Notes: generated by a model not told the origin, from the letters alone. Positions 1 to 5,533 are shown, counted from the first letter of the stretch. The stretch: 5,533 nt of DNA from Azovibrio restrictus (GCA_003252145.1 QKDJ01000340.1:1-5533); one strand, 5' to 3'. Made by a program: numbers and translations.

Positions 1-41
1 CGTATTGTACCTTCCCGTGCTGCATTTACATGGCCATCGGC

Positions 42-563
42 TCAGTCGAAATAGGTCCGTGCTTCTTCGTAGCGGGCGGCGAAATAGTTGCTGTCCAGAC
101 GATCGATCCGTACCTGGCCGTTGGTGGAGGGTGCATGGACGAAGCGCCGCTCGCCGATGTAGATCCCCACGTGGGAATGGGGCCGGTTCATGGTGTTGAA
201 AAACACCAGATCCCCGGGGCGTAGGCCCCCGTCACCCACGGTACGGCCCTTGCGGGCAATATCCGCCGCACTGCCGGTGACCTTGAGCCGGGTGGCCTGG
301 CCATAGATGTAGCTCACCATGCCCGAGCAATCCAGGCCCGCCTCGGGATTCTTGCCTCCGAAACGGTAGTCGGTGCCCAGCAGCCCCAGGGCGTACATCA
401 CCACTTCCCGTCCCTGGGGGGTCGGGTCCTGGTCCCGGGCGATGACCCCATGCCGGGTGCTCGAACTGCTGGAACTATAGCTGTTGAACCCGCCGCAACC
501 CGCCAGCATGGCGCTTGCCAACAGGGTGCATAATAGGCCGTGCCCTTGCTTCCAATAACGCAT
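42..563 (-). CDS. NlpC/P60 family lipoprotein, probable peptidoglycan endopeptidase (Spr/MepS-like)
   Basis: 173 residues. The N-terminus is a lipoprotein signal: Arg2 and Lys5, a hydrophobic stretch at about 10-20, then lipobox LAGC with Cys23 as the lipidated residue. Gly rather than Asp at +2 favours the outer membrane. A six-serine linker (30-35) follows. The NlpC/P60 domain covers about 50-172. The expected triad is visible: Cys79 in GLDCSG, His131 in HVGIYIG and His143 in FVHAPS. Known members hydrolyse peptide bonds in the peptidoglycan stem or cross-bridge (D,L- or D,D-endopeptidases), so this enzyme probably acts in the periplasm on cell-wall growth or remodelling. The ATG at 563 is chosen because it directly precedes the signal peptide and no upstream in-frame ATG lies close by. 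Its ribosome site is poor: only CAGG, almost touching the ATG. The reading frame stays open antisense through the next two genes to about 2639, but that part resembles no protein and is a high-GC shadow. The gene is divergent from the dehydrogenase. Family is sure; exact bond specificity is not. Confidence 0.93.
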   Translation of the reverse strand: MRYWKQGHGLLCTLLASAMLAGCGGFNSYSSSSSSTRHGVIARDQDPTPQGREVVMYALGLLGTDYRFGGKNPEAGLDCSGMVSYIYGQATRLKVTGSAADIARKGRTVGDGGLRPGDLVFFNTMNRPHSHVGIYIGERRFVHAPSTNGQVRIDRLDSNYFAARYEEARTYFD

Positions 564-581
564 ACCTGATGTTCTGCATTT

Positions 582-605
582 AAAAACATTTATAAGTATG
601 TATTT
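582..605. repeat. Imperfect inverted repeat, possible operator
   Basis: The left arm AAAAACAT (582-589) and right arm ATGTATTT (598-605) pair at 7 of 8 positions around an 8-base spacer, TTATAAGT. The spacer overlaps both candidate -10 boxes, which is where a repressor site would work. The tract is so AT-rich that a chance dyad of this quality is quite possible. Confidence 0.25.
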
Positions 606-610
606 TATCT

Positions 611-614
611 GGAG
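611..614 (+). promoter_or_regulatory. Ribosome binding site of the gabD-like gene
   Basis: GGAG lies 12 bases before the ATG at 627. That is a little long but is the best purine run available. It supports the start at 627, where the protein aligns with the usual N-terminus of GabD proteins. Confidence 0.5.
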
Positions 615-626
615 TTTTTCAAGTCC

Positions 627-2069
627 ATGGAATTGAACTTTCCCCAATTGCTCGTTAATCGGTGCCGCGTAGGTGATGCCTGGATTCAGGCTGATGATGG
701 TGGTCAGCTGACCGTGACCAATCCGGCCAGCGCTCAGGAAATCGCCCGGGTGCCCGCCTGTGGTGCAGCGGAAACCCAGCGGGCCGTGACCGCTGCAGAG
801 GCTGCCTTGCCCGCCTGGCAAGGGCTCACGGCCAAGCGGCGGGCCCGGGTGTTGATGGACTGGTTTGCCCTGATCCTGAAACACACGGACGACCTGGCCC
901 AACTGATCACCGTTGAATGCGGCAAGCCCCTGGCCGAGGCCAAGGGTGAGGTGGTCTATGGGGCCAGTTTCGTGGAATGGTTTGCCGAAGAGGCCAAGCG
1001 GGCCTATGGGGAAACCATACCCAGCCCGGCCGGGGACAAGCGCCTGCTGGTGATCAAGCAGCCCATCGGCGTCTGTGCCGCCATCACACCTTGGAATTTC
1101 CCCCTGGCCATGATCACCCGCAAGGTGGCACCGGCCCTGGCCGCCGGCTGCACTGTGGTGGTCAAGCCCGCCGAGCAGACGCCCCTGACGGCCCTGGCCC
1201 TGGCCAAACTGGCCGAGGATGCAGGTTTCCCTGCGGGCGTGCTGACCGGCGACCCGGCGGCCATTGGCGGGGTGCTGACGGCCAGTCCGGTGGTGAAGAA
1301 GCTGTCCTTCACTGGCTCTACTGAAGTAGGGCGCCTGCTCATGGCCCAGAGCGCGCCGACTTTGAAAAAGCTGTCTCTGGAATTGGGCGGCAACGCCCCC
1401 TTCATCGTTTTCGACGATGCAGATCTGGAGCAGGCGGTGACCGGGGCTCTGGCTGCCAAGTATCGCAATGCGGGGCAGACCTGTGTCTGTGCCAACCGTT
1501 TCTTGGTCCAGGCGGGTATTTACGATGCCTTTGCCGCTCGTCTGGCTGAGCGGGTTGCCCAGTTGCAAGTGGGTGATGGCAGCCAGCCCGGGGTCCAGCA
1601 GGGGCCGCTCATTGATGCCGCCGCTCTGGCCAAGGTTCAGGCCCATGTGGCCGATGCGGTGGGCAAGGGGGCCCGCGTCCTCTGTGGCGGCAAGCCCCAC
1701 AGCCTGGGCGGCACCTTCTTCGAACCCACGGTGTTGGCGGATGTGACCCCCGCCATGCGGGTGGCCACCGAGGAAACCTTCGGGCCCGTTTCGCCCCTGT
1801 TCCGTTTCGAGACCGAGGCAGAAGCCATCCAGATGGCCAATGCCACGGAATATGGTCTGGCCGCCTATTTCTACACCCGGGATGTGGCCCGTTGCTTCCG
1901 GGTGGGCGAGGCCCTGGAGTACGGCATGGTGGGCATCAACACCGGTCTCATTTCCAACGAGGTGGCCCCCTTTGGCGGCGTGAAGCAGTCGGGCCTGGGT
2001 CGGGAGGGTTCCCGCCACGGGCTGGATGAGTACATGGAACTCAAATACCTCTGTTTTGACATGAACTGA
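627..2069 (+). CDS. gabD: Succinate-semialdehyde dehydrogenase (GabD-like, aldehyde dehydrogenase superfamily)
   Basis: 480 residues, close to the usual GabD length of about 480-490. It should oxidise succinate semialdehyde to succinate with NAD(P)+ in the cytoplasm, the last step of GABA or 4-hydroxybutyrate breakdown into the TCA cycle. Visible landmarks are oxyanion Asn157 in PWNFP, cofactor Lys180 in VVKPAEQTP, the Rossmann turn FTGSTEVG (228-235), general base Glu252 in LELGGN, nucleophile Cys286 in GQTCVCANR, and Glu383 in EETFGP. The C-terminal stretch APFGGVKQSGLGREG (447-461) followed by a MELKYLCF end is typical of the GabD branch rather than betaine-aldehyde or generic ALDHs. Cys288, two residues after the nucleophile, matches the CVC pair known as a redox switch in human SSADH. 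Glu183, where E. coli GabD has Ser182, suggests a leaning to NAD+. Around 205-206, PAGV joins LTGDP directly, whereas relatives usually carry about three more residues (such as FNV). It is the first gene of a tight run. No GABA transaminase or transporter is in the window, so another semialdehyde substrate remains possible. Confidence 0.9.
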   Translation: MELNFPQLLVNRCRVGDAWIQADDGGQLTVTNPASAQEIARVPACGAAETQRAVTAAEAALPAWQGLTAKRRARVLMDWFALILKHTDDLAQLITVECGKPLAEAKGEVVYGASFVEWFAEEAKRAYGETIPSPAGDKRLLVIKQPIGVCAAITPWNFPLAMITRKVAPALAAGCTVVVKPAEQTPLTALALAKLAEDAGFPAGVLTGDPAAIGGVLTASPVVKKLSFTGSTEVGRLLMAQSAPTLKKLSLELGGNAPFIVFDDADLEQAVTGALAAKYRNAGQTCVCANRFLVQAGIYDAFAARLAERVAQLQVGDGSQPGVQQGPLIDAAALAKVQAHVADAVGKGARVLCGGKPHSLGGTFFEPTVLADVTPAMRVATEETFGPVSPLFRFETEAEAIQMANATEYGLAAYFYTRDVARCFRVGEALEYGMVGINTGLISNEVAPFGGVKQSGLGREGSRHGLDEYMELKYLCFDMN

Positions 2070-2072
2070 GGA
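2068..2072 (+). promoter_or_regulatory. Ribosome binding site of the GRDP-like gene, overlapping the gabD stop
   Basis: GAGGA shares its first two bases with the TGA stop of the preceding gene and sits 6 bases before the ATG at 2079. Good strength and spacing fix this start and suggest coupled translation. Confidence 0.75.
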
Positions 2073-2078
2073 CGTCAC

Positions 2079-2753
2079 ATGCCCATAGGTGCCCTGCTCT
2101 TCACCTTGGCGCTGGCCCTGCTGCTGGTCTATGTCTGGCGCAAGCGACAGGTGGCGGGGCGCCAGGATTTCATCGACAACTATGCCTATGCCCGGCATCT
2201 GGATGCCCGGTTGGCCATGCGCCGGCCGGAACTGGACGCCGCCCAGCGGGCCCGGGTCCTGGCCGGGCTGGTGGATTACTTCCACCTGTGCAATCAGGCG
2301 GGCCGGCGCATGGTGTCCATGCCCTCCCAGGCTGTGGACGATGCCTGGCATGAGTTCATTCTGTTTACCCGCCAGTACGACCAGTTCTGCCGCAAGGCTT
2401 TCGGTCGTTTCCTGCACCACACCCCGGCCGAGGCCATGTCCAGCCCCACCCAGGCCAGCAATGGCTTGAAGCGGGCCTGGCGTCTGGCTTGCGCCCGGGA
2501 GGGCATCAATCCCCGGGAGCCCGAGCGCCTGCCCCGGCTGTTCGCCCTGGACGCCGCCTTGGGTCTCAGTGGCGGCTTCCTTTACAGCCTGAATTGTCTG
2601 GCTGCGGGTCAAACCGGTACCGGCTATTGCGCCAGCCACATCGGTTGCGGAGGCGGTTGCAGCGGGGATAGTGGTAGCAGCAGTGGCAGCGATGGTGGCA
2701 GCGACGGCGGTGGGGATGGTGGAGGTTGTGGCGGCGGCTGCGGCGGAGACTGA
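2079..2753 (+). CDS. Membrane-anchored glycine-rich-domain-like (GRDP-like) protein with Gly/Ser/Cys tail, function unknown
   Basis: 224 residues. A single hydrophobic helix at 3-20 is followed by basic RKR (21-23), so the protein is probably inner-membrane anchored with its body in the cytoplasm. The central part, about 55-130, holds a motif with Trp90-His91-Glu92-Phe93 and then FGRFLHHTP (108-116). I recognise this as the hallmark of the GRDP-like family (Pfam PF07173), also found in plant glycine-rich domain proteins; the biochemical role in bacteria is unknown. A second mildly hydrophobic stretch (about 160-175) precedes a tail at 180-224 made almost only of Gly, Ser, Asp and Cys, with Cys184, 190, 194, 217 and 221 in CGGGC-type spacing. 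Such a tail could bind metal or be a flexible tether; both are inference. The gene starts 9 bases after the dehydrogenase and ends 1 base before the DUF294 gene. Family placement is from memory of the motif and was not searched. Confidence 0.75.
   Translation: MPIGALLFTLALALLLVYVWRKRQVAGRQDFIDNYAYARHLDARLAMRRPELDAAQRARVLAGLVDYFHLCNQAGRRMVSMPSQAVDDAWHEFILFTRQYDQFCRKAFGRFLHHTPAEAMSSPTQASNGLKRAWRLACAREGINPREPERLPRLFALDAALGLSGGFLYSLNCLAAGQTGTGYCASHIGCGGGCSGDSGSSSGSDGGSDGGGDGGGCGGGCGGD
2641..2750 (+). repeat. Low-complexity GGY/AGY-rich tract coding the Gly/Ser/Cys tail
   Basis: The bases are an irregular run of GGN, AGY, GAY and TGY codons encoding the C-terminal tail of the GRDP-like protein. 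Codon choice varies along the tract, so it is not a pure short tandem repeat, but its composition makes it prone to slippage and it opens a spurious second frame. Confidence 0.6.
2745..2748 (+). promoter_or_regulatory. Ribosome binding site deciding the DUF294 gene start
   Basis: GGAG lies 6 bases before the ATG at 2755, inside the end of the upstream gene. It selects this ATG over an in-frame ATG at 2671, which would add 28 Ala/Val-rich residues read out of frame from the Gly tract. Confidence 0.7.
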
Positions 2754-2754
2754 G

Positions 2755-4617
2755 ATGCACGACGAACTGGCCGAAATACGGGATTTTCTGGCGGAGGTGC
2801 CTCCCTTCCATCAACTGGAAGAAGCCGGGTTGCAGGAGCTCAGCCGCGTTCTGGTGATCCGTTACCTGCGCCGGGGCAGCGCTTTCCCGCCCCCCGGGGA
2901 GCCCCATCTCTGGATCATCCGCCAGGGGGCCGTGGAGCTGCGTCAGGCGGATGGCAGGCTGGGCGGCCATCTGGCGGAGGGAGAAGTATTCGACGCCTGC
3001 TGCCTGCCCGATTCCGAACTCTGTCACTGGGCCGGCCACGCTACGGAAGATAGCCTCCTGTACGGTCTGCCCAAACCGCGACTGGAACACCTCTGGCAAC
3101 AGCATCCGGAGCTCCACGCCCAGGCTCTGGACCGGCTGGGCAGCCGCCTGCGCCGGGCCCGCCAGATGCTGGAATCCAGCGCCACCGTGCAAGGGGATCT
3201 GGCCGGGCAGGCCCTGGGCAGCCTGGTGAGCCGGACCCCGGTCTGTGCCTCACCCCAAACCCCGATCAAGGAAGCGGCCAGCCTGATGACCCGGGAGCGG
3301 GTATCGGCCCTGCTCCTGGTAGAAGACGCTTGCCTGGTGGGGATCGTCACCGACCGGGACCTGCGTTCCCGCTGTCTGGCGGACGGGGTGGATACCGCAT
3401 CGCCCGTGGAGGCCATCATGACCCGGGCGCCCTTCAGCCTGCCTCCCGATGCCCCGGCCTTCGAGGCCTTGCTGACCATGAGCACCCGGGGTATCCATCA
3501 TCTGCCCGTGGTGTCCGACTGCCGGGTGCTGGGACTGGTGAGCAGTACCGACCTGCTCCGTGCCCAGGGCCTGTCCGCCGTGTTTTTGGCGGACCGCCTG
3601 CGCAAGGCCACCAGCCTGGACGAACTGGTGGGCCATGCGGCCACCCTGCCCGAACTCTGGCTGACCTTGGCCCGGCGGGGTGATAGCCCGGCCAGTCTGG
3701 GCCGTCTCATGGCGGGCATGGCCGATGCCCTGGCCCGCAGTCTCCTGGCCCTGGCCGAAGCCCGCCTGGGGCCACCGCCGGTGCCCTATGCCTGGATTGC
3801 CTACGGCTCCCACGGGCGTCAGGAACTCACCCTGTTTTCCGATCAGGACAACGCCCTGGTGCTGGACGATGCCTACGATCCAGCCATCCATGGAGCCTAC
3901 TTCCAGGCCCTGGCCGAATCCGTGTGTGAGGGGCTGGCCGCCTGCGGTTTCATCCTTTGCCCGGGCAACATGATGGCCAGCAACCCTCTCTGGCGGCAGT
4001 CCCGGGAGGCCTGGGGCCAGACCTTTCAGGACTGGATCGTCCATGCGGATCCCCAGAAGGCCCGGCTGGCCGCCAATCTCTTCGATTTCCGCCCGGTCTG
4101 CGGCGATCCGGCCCTGACCGGCCCCCTGCGGGAGCTGATTACTGCCAGTTGCGTGCAGTACCAGAGCCTGTTGGCCCACATGGTGGCCAATACCCTGACC
4201 CGCTCCCCGCCCCTGGGATTTTTCCGCCAGTTTCTGGTGGCCCGGGATGGAGAGCATCAAGGACAGCTGGACCTGAAATTCCACGGCCTTATGCCCATCC
4301 ACGAACTGGCCCGCATCCATGCCCTGGCCGCCGGCTGTGCCGAAACCGGCACTGTGGCCCGTTTGCAGGCCGTGGCCGGCAGTGCCCTGTTGAGCCGGGA
4401 AGGGGCAGCTGACCTGCTGGCGGCCCACGATTTTCTCCAGGCCCTGCGCCTGACCCGGCAGCGTCAGCAACGGGAGGCCGGGCTGCTCATGGACAACTAC
4501 GTGGCTCCGGAGACCCTTTCTCCCCTGGAACGCCAGCACCTGCGGGATGCCTTCCAGGTGATCCGCACCCAGCAACAGGCCCTGCAGGCCGCCTTTCCTG
4601 CCGCCCGGGCCACCTGA
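2755..4617 (+). CDS. cNMP-like / CBS-CBS / DUF294 nucleotidyltransferase-like protein
   Basis: 620 residues with four recognisable parts. Residues 14-115 look like a cyclic-nucleotide-binding fold (LWIIRQGAVELRQ at 52-64, GEVFD at 76-80), but the phosphate-binding Arg region is not recognisable, so this part is probably degenerate. Two CBS repeats follow, about 155-208 (VSALLLVEDACLVGIVTDRD) and 218-272 (GIHHLPVV, then LGLVSSTDLL). Residues 285-425 are a DUF294 domain with the polymerase-beta-type signature Gly351-Ser352-His-Gly-Arg and Asp363-x-Asp365, as in GlnD-like uridylyltransferases. Residues 455-605 fit the helical DUF294_C domain. CBS pairs bind adenosine nucleotides in known proteins, so a soluble, nucleotide-regulated transferase is the likely reading; the substrate is unknown. 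The start at 2755 is set by GGAG at 2745-2748. The gene ends in TGATGA, its stop overlapping the next start by one base. DUF294/CBS proteins commonly sit next to a DnaQ-like exonuclease gene, as here (Pseudomonas aeruginosa PA3233/PA3232, from memory). Confidence 0.88.
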   Translation: MHDELAEIRDFLAEVPPFHQLEEAGLQELSRVLVIRYLRRGSAFPPPGEPHLWIIRQGAVELRQADGRLGGHLAEGEVFDACCLPDSELCHWAGHATEDSLLYGLPKPRLEHLWQQHPELHAQALDRLGSRLRRARQMLESSATVQGDLAGQALGSLVSRTPVCASPQTPIKEAASLMTRERVSALLLVEDACLVGIVTDRDLRSRCLADGVDTASPVEAIMTRAPFSLPPDAPAFEALLTMSTRGIHHLPVVSDCRVLGLVSSTDLLRAQGLSAVFLADRLRKATSLDELVGHAATLPELWLTLARRGDSPASLGRLMAGMADALARSLLALAEARLGPPPVPYAWIAYGSHGRQELTLFSDQDNALVLDDAYDPAIHGAYFQALAESVCEGLAACGFILCPGNMMASNPLWRQSREAWGQTFQDWIVHADPQKARLAANLFDFRPVCGDPALTGPLRELITASCVQYQSLLAHMVANTLTRSPPLGFFRQFLVARDGEHQGQLDLKFHGLMPIHELARIHALAAGCAETGTVARLQAVAGSALLSREGAADLLAAHDFLQALRLTRQRQQREAGLLMDNYVAPETLSPLERQHLRDAFQVIRTQQQALQAAFPAARAT

Positions 4618-5312
4618 TGAATCCCCTGTACCAGTTGCTCATGCCTCTGCTGGGTTTCGAGACCCGGCGGCGCCTGTGGCGGCGCGGCCTGGAGCACACG
4701 CCTCTGGGCACCCTGCTGGCAGCATCCTTGCCCGACCGGCATCAGGACTGGCGCCAGGCCCGGTATCTGGCCCTGGATCTGGAAACCACCGGTGGTGATC
4801 CCCGCCAGGACGACATTCTCAGCTTCGGCTGGGTGTGCCTGGAAGGAGAGGAAATCCGCCTGGACACTGCCCAGCATCGGCTGGTGCGGCCTCGTCGGGC
4901 CTTGAATGAAGCCAGCGTCACCGTGCATCGCATCACCGATGACCGGGCGGCCCAGGGCGAGCCCCTGCATCAGGTATTGGCGGATTTCCTGGCGGCCCTG
5001 TCCGGTCGGGTGCTGATTGCCCACTATTCCCCCACGGAAATGGGCTTCGTCGGTGCCGCCTGTCAGGCCTGTTACGGCGGGCCCCTTCTGACTCCGGTTG
5101 TGGACACCCTGGCTCTGGCCCGGGCGGAGCCGACTCCTCATGTACCGGGCAGCCTGCGCCTGGGCGCCCTACGGGCCCGGCACCATCTGCCTCGTTACCC
5201 TCTGCACCACGCCCTGAGCGATGCCTTGGCGGCGGCCGAACTGTTCCTGGCCCAGGCCCACGGTTTGAGCCGCAACGGCCAGCTGAGCCTGGGGCGATTA
5301 CTGCTGAACTGA
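4617..5312 (+). CDS. DnaQ-like 3'-5' exonuclease (DEDDh, RNase T/PolC family)
   Basis: 231 residues. A basic N-terminal arm (about 1-47, with RRRLWRRG at 17-24) precedes the exonuclease fold at 48-214. ExoI is LDLETTG with Asp54 and Glu56. ExoII is AHYSPTEMGF, where Glu141 stands at the position of the usual Asp and Tyr137 replaces the usual Asn. ExoIII is HHALSDALAAAEL with His197 and Asp202 at the H-x4-D spacing of the DEDDh class. Such enzymes remove nucleotides from 3' ends of DNA or RNA using two metal ions. No polymerase-binding or other domain is evident, so it is probably a stand-alone nuclease, not the replicative proofreading subunit. Its ATG overlaps the upstream TGA by one base and has no strong ribosome site, so translation is likely coupled to the DUF294 gene. 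Glu at ExoII may lower or alter activity. The substrate is unknown. Confidence 0.88.
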   Translation: MNPLYQLLMPLLGFETRRRLWRRGLEHTPLGTLLAASLPDRHQDWRQARYLALDLETTGGDPRQDDILSFGWVCLEGEEIRLDTAQHRLVRPRRALNEASVTVHRITDDRAAQGEPLHQVLADFLAALSGRVLIAHYSPTEMGFVGAACQACYGGPLLTPVVDTLALARAEPTPHVPGSLRLGALRARHHLPRYPLHHALSDALAAAELFLAQAHGLSRNGQLSLGRLLLN

Positions 5313-5316
5313 AACC

Positions 5317-5533
5317 ATGAACGATTCCCCCCAGCCTTGCACGGCCAGCTGTTCCTGTACTTCCCAGGAGGGGGCTGCCGCTGCTTCCCCTCTGGCCCAG
5401 GCCCGGCCCGGGCAAACCCTGCAGTGGAGCCGCTTTCGCATTCCCGGCATGGACTGTCCCTCGGAAGAACAGATGATCCGCATGGCCCTGGCCTCGGGCC
5501 CCGCTGTCGTTCGCCTGGATTTCGATCTGGCCG
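5317..5533 (+). CDS. HMA-domain protein, N-terminus only (probable heavy-metal transporter)
   Basis: 72 codons are visible before the window ends. The first 30 residues are low-complexity with Cys8, Cys12 and Cys14 close together. From about 37 a heavy-metal-associated (HMA) ferredoxin-like fold starts: beta strand WSRFRIPGMDCPSEEQ, helix MIRMALASG, then VVRLDFDLA. The metal motif is Gly44-Met45-Asp46-Cys47-Pro-Ser-Glu50, i.e. CxxE instead of CxxC. As I recall, this GMDCPSEE version occurs at the N-terminus of some cation-efflux transporters and of ZntA/CadA-type P-type ATPases. The missing C-terminus would tell which. The ATG at 5317 is the first after an in-frame stop at 5305-5307 and lies 4 bases after the exonuclease stop. 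No clear ribosome site is seen, so coupling to the upstream gene is likely. The call as a transporter is inference. Confidence 0.7.
   Translation, partial: MNDSPQPCTASCSCTSQEGAAAASPLAQARPGQTLQWSRFRIPGMDCPSEEQMIRMALASGPAVVRLDFDLA

Larger units (their letters stand above)
564..626. promoter_or_regulatory. Divergent promoter region with imperfect dyad
   Basis: This is the only real intergenic gap in the window: 63 bases, 18 of them G or C, against strongly GC-rich flanks. It must hold the promoter of the minus-strand lipoprotein and most likely that of the plus-strand gene run. Possible -10 elements are TATAAG at 591-596 on plus and TATAAA on minus (594 to 589). Neither has a convincing -35 box at 16-18 bases. 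A minus-strand TTGAAA (622 to 617) lies 22 bases from TATAAA, which is too far, but 16 bases from a weak CATACT. An imperfect inverted repeat occupies 582-605. That the region is regulatory follows from the layout; the exact boxes are guesses. Confidence 0.5.

Noticed and set aside
474..491. Six-serine run (residues 30-35) in the lipoprotein considered as a slippage repeat
   Set aside because: The codons are mixed (AGT, TCC, AGC, AGT, TCG, AGC), so it is a selected linker and not a DNA repeat. Ser-rich spacers after the lipid-bearing Cys are common.
564..2639. Long antisense open frame that extends the lipoprotein gene backwards through the gabD-like and GRDP-like genes (about 690 extra residues)
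   Set aside because: The extension is rich in Gly, Gln, His and Pro, has no recognisable domain, and lies opposite two clearly real genes. The signal peptide beginning at 563 marks the true start. It is a shadow caused by high GC at third positions.
2641..2750. Gly-codon tract considered as a tandem repeat or recombination site
   Set aside because: Codons vary without a fixed unit, and the tract is explained by the protein tail it encodes.
2671..2754. Upstream in-frame ATG that would lengthen the DUF294 protein by 28 residues
   Set aside because: The added part is Ala/Val-rich translation of the neighbouring Gly tract in another frame, and the ATG at 2755 has a well-spaced GGAG.
3250..4575. 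Antisense open frame of 441 codons opposite the DUF294 gene
   Set aside because: Low-complexity Gly/Gln/His composition, no motif, fully overlapping a well-supported multidomain gene.
5313..5316. Possible terminator between the exonuclease and the HMA gene
   Set aside because: Only four bases separate the genes and no stem-loop with a T run is present.
4933..5415. Antisense open frame of 160 codons opposite the exonuclease and the HMA gene start
   Set aside because: Pro/Gly/Arg-rich with no domain, and it overlaps two supported plus-strand genes.

Overview
The window is 5.5 kb of GC-rich bacterial DNA, strongly biased to G/C at third codon positions. The gene content (a GabD-type aldehyde dehydrogenase, a Spr-like NlpC/P60 lipoprotein, and a DUF294/CBS protein next to a DnaQ-like exonuclease) fits a Gram-negative proteobacterium. 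A betaproteobacterium is my best guess, but that is inference, not a marker-based call. No tRNA, rRNA, CRISPR array, insertion sequence or phage gene was seen.

Layout. A lipoprotein peptidoglycan hydrolase of the NlpC/P60 family (42-563) lies on the minus strand. A 63-base spacer (564-626), about 29% GC and holding an imperfect dyad, separates it from a run of five plus-strand genes. These are: gabD-like succinate-semialdehyde dehydrogenase (627-2069); a membrane-anchored glycine-rich-domain-like (GRDP-like) protein with a Gly/Ser/Cys tail (2079-2753); a four-part cNMP-like/CBS-CBS/DUF294 nucleotidyltransferase-like protein (2755-4617); a DEDDh 3'-5' exonuclease (4617-5312); and the start of a heavy-metal-associated (HMA) domain protein, probably a metal transporter, cut by the window end (5317-5533).

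The five plus-strand genes are separated by 9 bases, 1 base, a 1-base overlap and 4 bases, so they very probably form one transcript driven from the 564-626 spacer. The DUF294/CBS plus exonuclease pair recurs in proteobacteria, as I recall often beside a sodium:solute symporter. Here the pair sits instead between a GRDP-like protein and a metal-domain protein, downstream of an aldehyde dehydrogenase. What joins these activities is unknown. A nucleotide-sensing module (CBS plus NTase-like) working with a nuclease is the most interesting reading, but nothing in the sequence proves it.

Points worth a second look: a probable 3-residue gap in the dehydrogenase after Val205; a Glu at the position that discriminates NAD from NADP; the Cys/Gly tail of the GRDP-like protein; a degenerate cNMP fold; and a CxxE rather than CxxC motif in the HMA domain. 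Bases 1-41 hold nothing I can identify.
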